Shown here: positions 43,281 through 50,403 of the stretch, in pieces
Layout of the letters: every line of letters starts with the position of its first letter
Numbering within the stretch: the stretch's first letter is position 1
Origin: Lachnospiraceae bacterium UBA7060
GTDB taxonomy: Bacteria; Bacillota; Clostridia; Lachnospirales; Lachnospiraceae
Length of the DNA stretch: 50,403 bases
Assembly: GCA_002493835.1 (NCBI GenBank)
Contig: DLAA01000006.1
Location: 9,402-59,804, forward strand
Direction: 5' to 3'
Made by a program: the position numbers and the translations under genes
Notes under the pieces: generated by a model
Databases searched by the model: none
Told to the model about the DNA's origin: nothing
The model's input: only the letters and a program-made list of their open reading frames with translations

Positions 43281-45107
43281 ATGAAGGAAAAAGAGAAGGG
43301 AAGTAATGGGGGACAAAAGTTAAGAGGGTTTCGAAGCCTGACGGTGATGTTGATTTTAACCATTTGTTTTATGGTTTTTGTTCCGGTAATAGCGCTGGTT
43401 GGTCTGGGAATGTATGAGATTAGTCAGTCATCGGAGGAATCAATTGAGTTATATGAAACTTCTATGACGGAGGGCTATCAAACGGAAATCAAATCCCAGG
43501 TACAGGGAGCTATTGCTGTCATACAGAGTTATTACGATCTGAGTCAGAGCGGCGAACTGACGGAGGAGGAAGCACAGACACAGGCTCGAAACGCGGTTCG
43601 CGCCATGAGATACCGGGATGATTCATCCGGTTATTTATGGATAGATGGGGAGGATTACACATTGATTGTTCACCCCATTCTAACAGAGCAGGAAGGGAAT
43701 AACAGGTATGATATGACGGACCAAAATGGCGTCAAGGTGACACAAAATATTGTGGCGGCCGCACAGAATGGTGGTGGATACAATGAATTCTACTTTACAA
43801 AGGCGGATGGCGTGACGGTAGCTCCGAAGCTTGCGTATTCTCAAATGTTCAAGCCCTGGGGATGGGCAGTTGCCACAGGAAATTATGTGGATGACATGAA
43901 TGCACAGATTGACAGCGTGAAAGTGGGCATCCATGATAAATTTTCAAAAATGCTTGCGATGTACGCGGTTGCGGCTGTTATCATGCTGATTGCGGCTTTA
44001 ATCATATCTTTTTTGACGGGGATTCGGATTACCCGGGATATCAAAGTAGTAAATGCTAATCTTGGACAGATCGCGGAGGGGGATCTGAGACTGAACATCA
44101 GTCCCACACTCTTGCAGCGGGCGGACGAGATTGGGGCGATGGCACGGTCACTTGAAAACGTCCACCGTTCTCTGACGGAGATGCTTGGAAATGTGATTCA
44201 CACGGGGCAGAGCTTGAATCAGAGCAGCGAAAAGTTCAATGAAAAATTTGAGAATATTTCAGACAGTATTCGGGATACCAACCAGGCAATTGACGATTTG
44301 GCACAGGGTGCAACCAATCAGGCGAATGATACGGAGACGGTGAATGGAAAAATTGTAGAGCTTGACAATGTCATTGAGACAGAAAAGACAGATATTTATA
44401 AACTGGAAGATACGGTGTCTTCCATGACAAAGCATTCAAAAGGTGCGTCAGAGAGTATTACGCAATTGGAGCAGATAACAAGGACGACTATTGATACCAT
44501 TAACATTGTATCCGAACAGACTAACCGAAATAACGATTCTGCGGTACATATCAATAAGGCGATAGAAATCATCAAAGGGCTTGCAAATCAGACGAATCTG
44601 CTTTCACTAAATGCCAGCATAGAGGCTGCCAGAGCAGGCGAGTCCGGGAGAGGATTTGCCGTGGTGGCAGAAGAGATCAGAAATCTTTCTGAGGAATCTT
44701 CAAATAATGCTTTGGAGATCGAGCGCATTGTAAAAGATTTAGTTGATAATATTATCAGCTCCGTCAGCAAAATGAATGAAGTCATGAACAATGTGCAGAA
44801 ACAGCAGGAATGCCTGCAGGAGACAAGGACAGCTTTTGGACGTTTGACGGAGGAAGTTGCTCTTGTAGGAGAGGTTACGAGTGAGATTAACGAGCAGACA
44901 CATATTTTGGACAACCTGAAAGGAACTGTGACTGATTCCGTTAATAGTCTTGCCAGTGTGGTAGAAGAAAATGCGGCGTCTACCGAGGAGACAAGTGCAG
45001 GTATGACGCTTCTGTCAGATACGATCAGAGAATGTACGGAAGATACTTTACACTTGGTAGAATTGAGTCATTTGCTGAATGAGCAGGCAAGTAAGTTCCA
45101 GCTGTAG
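43281..45107 (+). CDS. methyl-accepting chemotaxis protein with single Cache domain
   Basis: Transmembrane chemoreceptor of 608 aa. TM1 is at about 18-40. The extracellular single Cache_2 domain (about 45-220) contains SSGYLWIDGEDYTLIVHP and FKPWGWAVATGNYVDDM. TM2 is at about 225-250, and HAMP at about 250-300 (TRDIKVVNANLGQIAEGD). A long cytoplasmic coiled coil carries the invariant hairpin tip IEAARAGESGRGFAVVAEEIRNL, which contacts CheA/CheW. AAAGGAG precedes the ATG. No other chemotaxis genes are in the window. The ligand is probably a small carboxylate, as for many Cache_2 sensors (inference). Confidence 0.92.
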   Translation: MKEKEKGSNGGQKLRGFRSLTVMLILTICFMVFVPVIALVGLGMYEISQSSEESIELYETSMTEGYQTEIKSQVQGAIAVIQSYYDLSQSGELTEEEAQTQARNAVRAMRYRDDSSGYLWIDGEDYTLIVHPILTEQEGNNRYDMTDQNGVKVTQNIVAAAQNGGGYNEFYFTKADGVTVAPKLAYSQMFKPWGWAVATGNYVDDMNAQIDSVKVGIHDKFSKMLAMYAVAAVIMLIAALIISFLTGIRITRDIKVVNANLGQIAEGDLRLNISPTLLQRADEIGAMARSLENVHRSLTEMLGNVIHTGQSLNQSSEKFNEKFENISDSIRDTNQAIDDLAQGATNQANDTETVNGKIVELDNVIETEKTDIYKLEDTVSSMTKHSKGASESITQLEQITRTTIDTINIVSEQTNRNNDSAVHINKAIEIIKGLANQTNLLSLNASIEAARAGESGRGFAVVAEEIRNLSEESSNNALEIERIVKDLVDNIISSVSKMNEVMNNVQKQQECLQETRTAFGRLTEEVALVGEVTSEINEQTHILDNLKGTVTDSVNSLASVVEENAASTEETSAGMTLLSDTIRECTEDTLHLVELSHLLNEQASKFQL

Positions 45108-45195
45108 GCAGTAGAATGCATTTCCATGTCAATTTATTTGCCCAGGCGTAACCGGCGGACATGCGGAAAGGGAATCGAATAAGAGAATAAAATTA

Positions 45196-45224
45196 TTGAA
45201 AATCCTCTTGTGATAATGTAAAAT
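45196..45224 (+). promoter_or_regulatory. sigma-A promoter of pfkA
   Basis: TTGAAA (45196-45201), 17-base spacer, TAAAAT (45219-45224); the leader to the chosen ATG is about 75 bases. Confidence 0.6.
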
Positions 45225-45307
45225 ACAATTAGTATTTTTGTAATAAGCAGTAAGGTGCATTGTTCGACTTGGGCAAAATAAGAAAACAGAAAGGCATGGG
45301 TATCGGT

Positions 45308-46282
45308 ATGGCGAAGCAGATTAAAACTATCGGCGTGCTGACCAGCGGAGGAGATGCGCCGGGCATGAATGCGGCGATCCGTGCAGTGGTCAGAAAAGGG
45401 ATCGCTAACGGTGTCAAGGTCAAGGGGATTAAGAAGGGGTATCAAGGGCTTCTAAACGAAGAGATCATAGACATGGAAAAATGGACGGTCTCGGATACGA
45501 TTCAGCGCGGCGGAACGATTTTAGGAACGGCCCGATGTCACGAGTTTCGTACGGAAGAGGGGCAGCAAAAGGGTGCGGATATCTGTCGTAAGCATGGGAT
45601 TGATGGGCTGGTAGTAATCGGCGGCGACGGTTCTTACCGTGGTGCTCAGGCGTTGTCGAGGCATGGAATCAATACGATAGGCATTCCTGGAACAATCGAT
45701 CTGGATATTGCCTGTACGGAATATACGATCGGTTTTGATACGGCAATCAATACAGCCATGGAGGCCATTGATAAAGTGAGAGATACATCCTCATCACATG
45801 AGCGCTGCAGTATCATCGAAGTTATGGGTAGAAATGCGGGATATATTGCACTGTGGTGCGGTATTTCCAATGGTGCAGAAGATATTTTGCTCCCGGAAAA
45901 ATATGATTTTAATGAACAGCAGATTATCAATAATATTATTGCCAACAGAAAGCGCGGTAAGACTCACCATTTGATCATTAATGCCGAGGGTATTGGCCAT
46001 TCTACTTCTATGGCGAGAAGAATCGAGGCAGCTACAGGCATTGAGACAAGGGCCACAATTTTGGGCTACATGCAGCGCGGCGGTTCGCCTACTTGTAAGG
46101 ATAGATATTATGCTTCGATCATGGGCTGCTATGCGGCAGATATCTTGTGTGAGGGTAAGACGAACCGGGTGGTTGGATATCAGCATGGTGAATTCCTGGA
46201 TTTTGATATCGAAGAAGCATTAAATATGGAGAAAGGTATTCCAGAATATGCATTTGAGGTATCCAAGATTCTTTCCCAATAG
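45308..46282 (+). CDS. pfkA: ATP-dependent 6-phosphofructokinase
   Basis: Glycolytic enzyme phosphorylating fructose-6-phosphate. The 324-aa protein has LTSGGDAPGMNAAIR for ATP, IGGDGSYRGA (Gly after the Asp marks ATP rather than PPi use) and IPGTIDLD with catalytic Asp131. MGRNAGYIAL and RGGSPTCKDR are substrate and effector sites. The usual GTIDND is GTIDLD here (Leu132 for Asn), apparently tolerated. Start at ATG 45308 is preferred; an in-frame ATG at 45296 is almost on top of AAAGG. The promoter is at 45196-45224 and the terminator follows. Confidence 0.93.
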   Translation: MAKQIKTIGVLTSGGDAPGMNAAIRAVVRKGIANGVKVKGIKKGYQGLLNEEIIDMEKWTVSDTIQRGGTILGTARCHEFRTEEGQQKGADICRKHGIDGLVVIGGDGSYRGAQALSRHGINTIGIPGTIDLDIACTEYTIGFDTAINTAMEAIDKVRDTSSSHERCSIIEVMGRNAGYIALWCGISNGAEDILLPEKYDFNEQQIINNIIANRKRGKTHHLIINAEGIGHSTSMARRIEAATGIETRATILGYMQRGGSPTCKDRYYASIMGCYAADILCEGKTNRVVGYQHGEFLDFDIEEALNMEKGIPEYAFEVSKILSQ

Positions 46283-46301
46283 TTTTATAAGTTAAGAACA
46301 T

Positions 46302-46334
46302 CCCCGCAGATGCTTGCATTTGCGGGGCATTTTT
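46302..46334 (+). terminator. intrinsic terminator after pfkA
   Basis: CCCCGCA (46302-46308) pairs with TGCGGGG (46321-46327), and ATGC/GCAT continue the stem inside; CATTTTT follows. Confidence 0.88.
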
Positions 46335-46365
46335 CGCAGAGCTGGAGTGAGGTGAGATACAGTAG

Positions 46366-47163
46366 ATGATCACAAGTTTGCAAAATAGAAATGTGAAAGA
46401 GGCTGCGGCACTTTCGGCAAAGAAAAAGGAGCGGGACAGACAGGGACTTTTTGTTGTGGAAGGCAAAAAAATGTTCGGCGAAGCACCGGCGGAATGGATT
46501 AGCCGCGTATATATTGCGGAGAGTGCAGAGGCAGAGATTCTTGAACAGTATAGGGCAAAATTGTCGGGGCTTTCCTATGAGACCGTGTCGGATGAGGTAT
46601 TTGCTAAAATGTCGGATACAGTGACGCCCCAAGGCATTTTGTGTCTGGTACGGCAGCAACACTATAATATAGAAGAAATGCTTGAAAATGCAAATAAAAA
46701 ACGCATGCTATTTATTTTGCTGGAAGACATTCAAGATCCGGGAAATCTGGGAACTATCTTTCGTACTGCGGAAGCGGCAGGAGCGGATGGCGTAATTATG
46801 AGTGAACGGACGACAGATATTTATAATCCGAAGACGATACGTTCCACCATGGGAGCTGTCTATCGGGTTCCTTTTTTCTATGCTGAGAATTTTCCTTCTA
46901 TTTTCAATAAATTGCAGGAGAGGAATATTTCTGTTTATGCAGCGCATTTGAAAGCAGAAACTGCCTATGATGTTTGCGACTACAAAAAGGGAACGGCTTT
47001 TCTCATTGGCAATGAGGCGAATGGACTCAGCAGGGAGACGGCGTCTTGTGCGGATCAATGGATATCTATTCCAATGGAAGGAAGGGCAGAATCTTTAAAT
47101 GCAGCAGTGGCTTCTTCCATTTTATTATATGAGGCCTACAGACAGAGGAGAAATCGAACATGA
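46366..47163 (+). CDS. TrmH family (SPOUT) RNA methyltransferase
   Basis: Putative 2'-O-methyltransferase acting on rRNA or tRNA with SAM, 265 aa. The N-terminal substrate-binding domain (about 1-100) has VVEGKKMFGEA, and a deep-knot SPOUT domain follows with the three motifs: NLGTIFRTAEAAGADG (motif 1, catalytic Arg), LIGNEANGLS (motif 2) and IPMEGRAESLNAAVASS (motif 3). These mark the RlmB/TrmH group, often annotated SpoU; the exact target nucleotide is unknown. The ATG at 46366 has GAGGTGAG about 11 bases upstream. Confidence 0.9.
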   Translation: MITSLQNRNVKEAAALSAKKKERDRQGLFVVEGKKMFGEAPAEWISRVYIAESAEAEILEQYRAKLSGLSYETVSDEVFAKMSDTVTPQGILCLVRQQHYNIEEMLENANKKRMLFILLEDIQDPGNLGTIFRTAEAAGADGVIMSERTTDIYNPKTIRSTMGAVYRVPFFYAENFPSIFNKLQERNISVYAAHLKAETAYDVCDYKKGTAFLIGNEANGLSRETASCADQWISIPMEGRAESLNAAVASSILLYEAYRQRRNRT

Positions 47164-47600
47164 CGGGGAAAAACAGACACGAAAGAGAAATAATTATTTA
47201 ATCATAATTTAATATATTGGTATCTGAGAATTTTTGATTGTAAAAGGGAACTATTTCCTAATAGATAATTGAGCCTGATTTTTCGTAAAAAGCACATGCT
47301 ATTTTTTAATAATCCCTGTGTTTATGCGGAAAACCGGGAATCAAAACGAGTGATATTTAATTGATCTGCTGGGGAAAGATTTGCCCGGAGAACAGATTTT
47401 TCTGTTGCTGTCTGTGGGGCTTGAAAGTTATATATAAATTATATGAGCTAGATATTTGTTTTGCGGCTAAAGATACTCAAACATGAAAAAGCGCTTCATC
47501 ATTTACTTCTATTCCGAGTAAATAACGAATGGTATTTATTCGAACACCGAAAAACAAATGTGTAGATCAGGATAGAGACAGGAAAGGAAGGTAAGTTAAT
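47164..47600 (+). other. AT-rich intergenic region with one clear hairpin
   Basis: A 437-base gap between the methyltransferase and proC genes. CGAGTAAATA (47515-47524) pairs with TATTTATTCG (47533-47542) in a 10-bp stem around ACGAATGG, about 58 bases before proC. A smaller AACAG/CTGTT hairpin lies near 47392-47406. No ORF with a ribosome binding site, no riboswitch class and no repeat was recognised. Confidence 0.45.
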
Positions 47601-48395
47601 ATGGAAATTGGTTTTATCGGACTTGGCAATATGGCCCAAGCGATCATTGGAGGGATGTTGGAGAAGGGGATCGTAACAGCGAAGAATATCAGTGGCAGCG
47701 CGAAGACACAGAAGACCTTGGAGACTGTGCAGAAGACATATGGGATTGAAGTTAAGACTTCCAATGTGGCGGTGGCGGCAGAAGCCCAGATTTTAATTTT
47801 GGCAGTGAAGCCTCAGTTTTTGCAGAGCGTAATTGTGGAGATTCGGGATGCGGTGCAGCCGGATACATTAGTGATCAGCATAGCGGCGGGCAAGACACTT
47901 TGCTGGCTGGAGGAAGCTTTCGGCAGAAAGGTGAAGTTGGTTCGCTGTATGCCTAATACACCGGCCCTTGTGGGTGAGGGATGCACTGGCGTCTGTGCGA
48001 ATGGCGCAGTGTCTGAAGAAGAGATCAACTATAGTCTTCGTTTGATGCAGAGCTTCGGGAAGGCGAGTTTGGTGGAGGAGAGGCTGATGGATGCTGTGGG
48101 TGCAGTGAGCGGTTCTTCACCGGCATATGTGTTTCTGTTTATTGAAGCTATGGCTGATGCGGCAGTGGCAGCGGGGATGCCCAGAGCACAGGCCTATGAG
48201 TTTGCAACTCAAGCGGTATACGGCAGTGCGAAGCTGATGCTGGAGACGGGAAAGCATCCTGGTGAGCTCAAGGATATGGTCTGTTCACCGGGCGGCACCA
48301 CGATAGAAGGGGTACGGGTTCTGGAAGAGAAAGGATTCCGCGGCGCAGTGATGGGTGCTCTCCTTGCGGTGGTGAAGCGGTCCCGCGAATTATAA
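47601..48395 (+). CDS. proC: pyrroline-5-carboxylate reductase
   Basis: Last step of proline synthesis: NAD(P)H-dependent reduction of 1-pyrroline-5-carboxylate. The 264-aa protein has the Rossmann motif GFIGLGNMAQAI at residues 4-15, the MPNTPALVGEG segment, and the C-terminal dimer helix bundle with AVSGSSPAYVFLFIEAMADA and CSPGGTTIEGV, all diagnostic. AGGAAGG precedes the ATG. The gene stands alone between two long AT-rich gaps; the other proline genes are not in the window. Confidence 0.94.
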   Translation: MEIGFIGLGNMAQAIIGGMLEKGIVTAKNISGSAKTQKTLETVQKTYGIEVKTSNVAVAAEAQILILAVKPQFLQSVIVEIRDAVQPDTLVISIAAGKTLCWLEEAFGRKVKLVRCMPNTPALVGEGCTGVCANGAVSEEEINYSLRLMQSFGKASLVEERLMDAVGAVSGSSPAYVFLFIEAMADAAVAAGMPRAQAYEFATQAVYGSAKLMLETGKHPGELKDMVCSPGGTTIEGVRVLEEKGFRGAVMGALLAVVKRSREL

Positions 48396-48466
48396 CGGAA
48401 TATCTTGTGTTTTGTAAAAAATTAGTAACAAAATGTTGAGATAAAACAGAGCAAAATTGTATAAAC

Positions 48467-48495
48467 TTGACAAAGAATAGGCGTTTTGCTAAAAT
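48467..48495 (+). promoter_or_regulatory. consensus-like sigma-A promoter of the SleB-like hydrolase gene
   Basis: TTGACA (48467-48472), exactly 17 bases, TAAAAT (48490-48495); the best promoter match in the window. Confidence 0.8.
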
Positions 48496-48514
48496 AATCC
48501 ATACTTAATCAAAC

Positions 48515-48531
48515 TGTAACAATTTTGTAAC
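48515..48531 (+). promoter_or_regulatory. WalR-type direct repeat
   Basis: TGTAAC-AATTT-TGTAAC fits the WalR (YycF) consensus TGTWAH-N5-TGTWAH exactly. It lies about 20 bases downstream of the -10, roughly +13 to +30 of the transcript, before a cell-wall hydrolase gene. Site position suggests repression, although a second promoter further down cannot be excluded. An inverted TGTTAC lies at about 48548. Confidence 0.6.
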
Positions 48532-48599
48532 AATCTTTATCATTTTTTGTTACATACGGGGAAATGATTTCTTGTATGGATGAAGGTGGAGGGATGTTT

Positions 48600-49661
48600 A
48601 TGCGAAGAGGGTGTAGACTTCTGCTTGCCGGTTTGATTCTTGGGATGTGTTTATGCAGTTTGTCTCTGGAGGCGCAGGCCACCAATAGGAAGGAATATCT
48701 GGATTCATTGAACGTGGGTGTGTCACAGATTGTAGATCCGACCGGAAAAACGGCAGACAAAGATGCAATCCGGGAACTGACGGAAGTGTCGGAAGCAAAT
48801 GGCGGGCAGGAAGAGACAGATCTAGTTATGGCCAATGTGCAGATTGCTATGAATGTGCGGGCGGAGGCCGATGAGAGTTCTGACAAGGTTGGACTGCTCT
48901 ATAAGGACTGCGGCGGCAGAATTTTGGAGAGAAAGGACGGCTGGACAAGACTCAGAAGCGGCGATCTGGTAGGATGGGCCAGCGATGATTATCTGCTTTT
49001 CGGTGAGGATGCGAAGACACTTGCGAATGAAGTGGGGAATCTCATTGTACAGATTGAGACGGACACACTTTGCGTGAGAGAGGATCCGAATGAGGAGGCG
49101 GAGCCGGTGGGCTTTATTCCCAGGGATGAAGAGCTGGAGATTGTGGAAGTGCGCGACGACAACTGGATCAGCGTAGATTATGAGGGCGAAACCGGTTATG
49201 TCTCGGCGGAATATGTAGATATTGATTTCCATATCGATGAAGGCGAGACGATGGTTGCGATTCAGAAGAGAGAAGAGGAAGAGCGGCAGGCAAAACTGAC
49301 GGCCAACAGAGGGGCAGTGGTGGTAGGCGGCGATGATACCAGACTGCTTGCGGCTCTGATTTACTGCGAGGCAGGCATAGAGACTTATAATGGAAAGCTG
49401 GCTGTTGGTGCGGTAGTTATGAACCGTGTCAGAAGCGCGGCTTATCCCAATACCATATCGGGTGTTATATTTGCATCTGGACAGTTTACACCTGCACTCA
49501 ACGGCAAGGTTGCAAGGGTGTACGGAGGGGATATTCCCGAGAGCTGCTGGGAGGCCGCAAGAGCTGCGATTAACGGTGAGACGAATGTGGGTGGTGCGAC
49601 ACATTTCAGGCGCGCTGGCAACCATGAAGGTCTGCTGATAGACAGACAGGTATTTTGGTAA
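48600..49661 (+). CDS. SH3-domain cell wall hydrolase, SleB-like (Hydrolase_2)
   Basis: Secreted wall enzyme of 353 aa. A signal peptide ends near EAQA (about residue 27). Two bacterial SH3 domains (about 77-133 and 147-205, with NVRAEADESSDKVG and CVREDPNEEAEPVG) bind wall peptides, a Glu/Arg-rich helix (about 218-236) follows, and a C-terminal SleB-type domain (about 247-353) carries AALIYCEAG with the likely catalytic Glu, AVGAVVMNRV and GATHFRRAG. SleB enzymes are lytic transglycosylases of spore or vegetative wall. Start at ATG 48600 behind GGAGGG; ATG 48594 directly abuts that site. A promoter and WalR-type box are upstream. Confidence 0.9.
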   Translation: MRRGCRLLLAGLILGMCLCSLSLEAQATNRKEYLDSLNVGVSQIVDPTGKTADKDAIRELTEVSEANGGQEETDLVMANVQIAMNVRAEADESSDKVGLLYKDCGGRILERKDGWTRLRSGDLVGWASDDYLLFGEDAKTLANEVGNLIVQIETDTLCVREDPNEEAEPVGFIPRDEELEIVEVRDDNWISVDYEGETGYVSAEYVDIDFHIDEGETMVAIQKREEEERQAKLTANRGAVVVGGDDTRLLAALIYCEAGIETYNGKLAVGAVVMNRVRSAAYPNTISGVIFASGQFTPALNGKVARVYGGDIPESCWEAARAAINGETNVGGATHFRRAGNHEGLLIDRQVFW

Positions 49662-49675
49662 TAGGGTGAAAAGAA

Positions 49676-49718
49676 GTTCTAGCCGCTCACAGCAAAGGCT
49701 GTTTCGCGGAGAAGTACT
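49676..49718 (+). repeat. hairpin element related to that at 11405-11519
   Basis: AGTTCT/AGTACT (49676-49681 with 49713-49718, one mismatch), CCGC/GCGG and ACAGC/GCTGT around AAAG form one long hairpin. Sequence in the arms and loop (TTCTA, GCTCA, CAGCA, GGCTG, TTCGC, AG in the same order) matches the element at 11419-11455. It lies between the hydrolase stop and the next promoter. Confidence 0.55.
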
Positions 49719-49729
49719 CGTGTTAGTCC

Positions 49730-49758
49730 TTGTCACTTTGGGGATAATATATTATAAT
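49730..49758 (+). promoter_or_regulatory. sigma-A promoter of the NfeD-like gene
   Basis: TTGTCA (49730-49735), 17-base spacer, TATAAT (49753-49758); leader of about 45 bases. Confidence 0.75.
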
Positions 49759-49811
49759 ATCCGCAAGAAGTGTGAGTTTTTCACAAAACTGACAGGGAGG
49801 GAAAATATGTG

Positions 49812-50270
49812 ATGGAGATACAGGCGTTAAACATGACAGTGGTCTGGCTGGTCATCCTTGTGGCGCTGGTGGTGATAGAGCTTTTGACGATGGGCCTTAC
49901 AACTGTCTGGTTTGCGGGTGGTGCGCTGGCGGCGGCATTGGCATCTTTGTTACATTTGCCGTTTATGCTGCAGGTTATACTGTTTCTGGTGGTATCGGGA
50001 TTGCTCCTATATTTTACAAGGCCTCTTGCAGTTAAATATTTTAACAAAGACCGTGTGCGAACGAACGCGGAGAGCCTTGTGGGACGGCAGGCAATTGTGA
50101 TCAGTGAAATTGACAATCTTCAAGGCATTGGTCAGGTAAATGTGGGCGGTATGGAGTGGTCGGCCAGGACGAAGACAGATGATACGGCACTGCCTGTGGG
50201 GGCTGTAGTGATTGTGCTTGCCATTGACGGCGTGAAACTGATTGTGGAAGAAAAGGCAGGAATGCAATAA
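49812..50270 (+). CDS. NfeD-like membrane protein
   Basis: A 152-aa protein with three closely spaced hydrophobic stretches (about 8-26, 29-46 and 48-68, including TVWFAGGALAAALAS) and a C-terminal OB-fold (about 85-148) with GRQAIVISEIDN and GVKLIVEE. This is the short NfeD type that pairs with SPFH/flotillin scaffolds to organise membrane microdomains; the SPFH gene would be expected just beyond the window. Start at ATG 49812 (or GTG 49809), 10 bases after GGGAGGG. Its own promoter lies at 49730-49758. Confidence 0.85.
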   Translation: MEIQALNMTVVWLVILVALVVIELLTMGLTTVWFAGGALAAALASLLHLPFMLQVILFLVVSGLLLYFTRPLAVKYFNKDRVRTNAESLVGRQAIVISEIDNLQGIGQVNVGGMEWSARTKTDDTALPVGAVVIVLAIDGVKLIVEEKAGMQ

Positions 50271-50287
50271 AGTTGACGAGGGAGATA

Positions 50288-50323
50288 GATTGAAAAATAA
50301 GTCTGATAACTTATTTTTCAATC
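50288..50323 (+). repeat. 15-bp perfect hairpin downstream of the NfeD-like gene
   Basis: GATTGAAAAATAAGT (50288-50302) and ACTTATTTTTCAATC (50309-50323) are exact reverse complements around CTGATA. A smaller ATTTGAG/CTCAAAT hairpin (about 50329-50349) and GTCG...CGAC arms around AAATTT follow before the window ends. Could be a bidirectional terminator, attenuator or inserted repeat; the next gene is not visible. Confidence 0.55.
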
Positions 50324-50403
50324 GGCAATTTGAGTCAGAGCCTCAAATGTGCCTTGAACGCAGTCGAAAATTTGAAATTTCCGACGCGTGTCATCGCAGT
50401 AAA

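Noticed and set aside
1..50403. CRISPR arrays, tRNA/rRNA genes, prophage or transposase genes
   Set aside because: No regularly spaced repeats, cloverleaf with CCA-type acceptor, phage structural genes or DDE transposase motifs were found on either strand.

Overview
The window reads as a chromosomal segment of a Gram-positive anaerobe of the class Clostridia, most likely family Lachnospiraceae. The support is the combination of gene families (SleB-type and M23 wall hydrolases, a small alarmone synthetase, an SstT symporter, a DUF6020 membrane protein, a DUF4422 glycosyltransferase), an S-box (SAM-I) riboswitch in front of metK, GGAGG-type ribosome binding sites and sigma-A promoters. No species can be named from the sequence alone. 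No tRNA, rRNA, CRISPR array, prophage or intact insertion sequence was seen.

Layout. 1-3.9 kb: a decaying export cluster, with the 3' end of an ABC ATPase, an FtsX-type permease that lost its C-terminus, a frameshifted lipoprotein and shuffled scraps of Fe-S aldo/keto reductases. 3.9-6.9 kb: a hypoxanthine/uracil-DNA glycosylase-type gene, an MFS exporter behind a leader that can fold as a pseudoknot, and an isochorismatase-Nudix fusion. 7-10.6 kb: a two-receiver response regulator and a PocR-domain hybrid histidine kinase. 10.7-17.1 kb: amino-acid uptake, with a complete polar amino-acid ABC transporter, an SstT-type Na+/Ser-Thr symporter and a second ABC transporter. The binding protein of the second transporter has its two lobes in swapped order, a natural circular permutation. 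17.4-21.8 kb: a large FtsX permease, its ATPase, a MotA/ExbB-like membrane protein and a membrane-anchored LuxR-type regulator. 21.7-24.8 kb: two divergent MATE exporters. 24.9-30.1 kb: sugar and envelope genes (DUF4422 glycosyltransferase, RsiV-like lipoprotein, UDP-sugar pyrophosphorylase, galE). 30.2-33.3 kb: hemolysin III, a small conserved protein and DUF6020. 33.4-50.4 kb: mostly housekeeping and cell-wall genes (small alarmone synthetase, coiled-coil membrane protein, LysM-G5-M23 endopeptidase, murA, metK, dnaE, chemoreceptor, pfkA, TrmH-family methyltransferase, proC, SH3-SleB hydrolase, NfeD-like protein).

Regulation visible in the DNA: the metK leader shows a full S-box aptamer plus a mutually exclusive antiterminator and terminator. 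A perfect WalR-type direct repeat lies in the leader of the SleB-like hydrolase. Several genes have good -35/-10 promoters and hairpin terminators. A family of imperfect hairpin elements with GCTTCT/AGAAGC-like arms sits between transporter genes and again upstream of the NfeD-like gene.

The most unusual items are the circularly permuted binding protein (14576-15421), the ABC/MotA-like/LuxR-TM cassette (17398-21798), the pseudoknot leader (4445-4503), the isochorismatase-Nudix fusion (5937-6854) and the dispersed hairpin family (11405, 15431, 49676).
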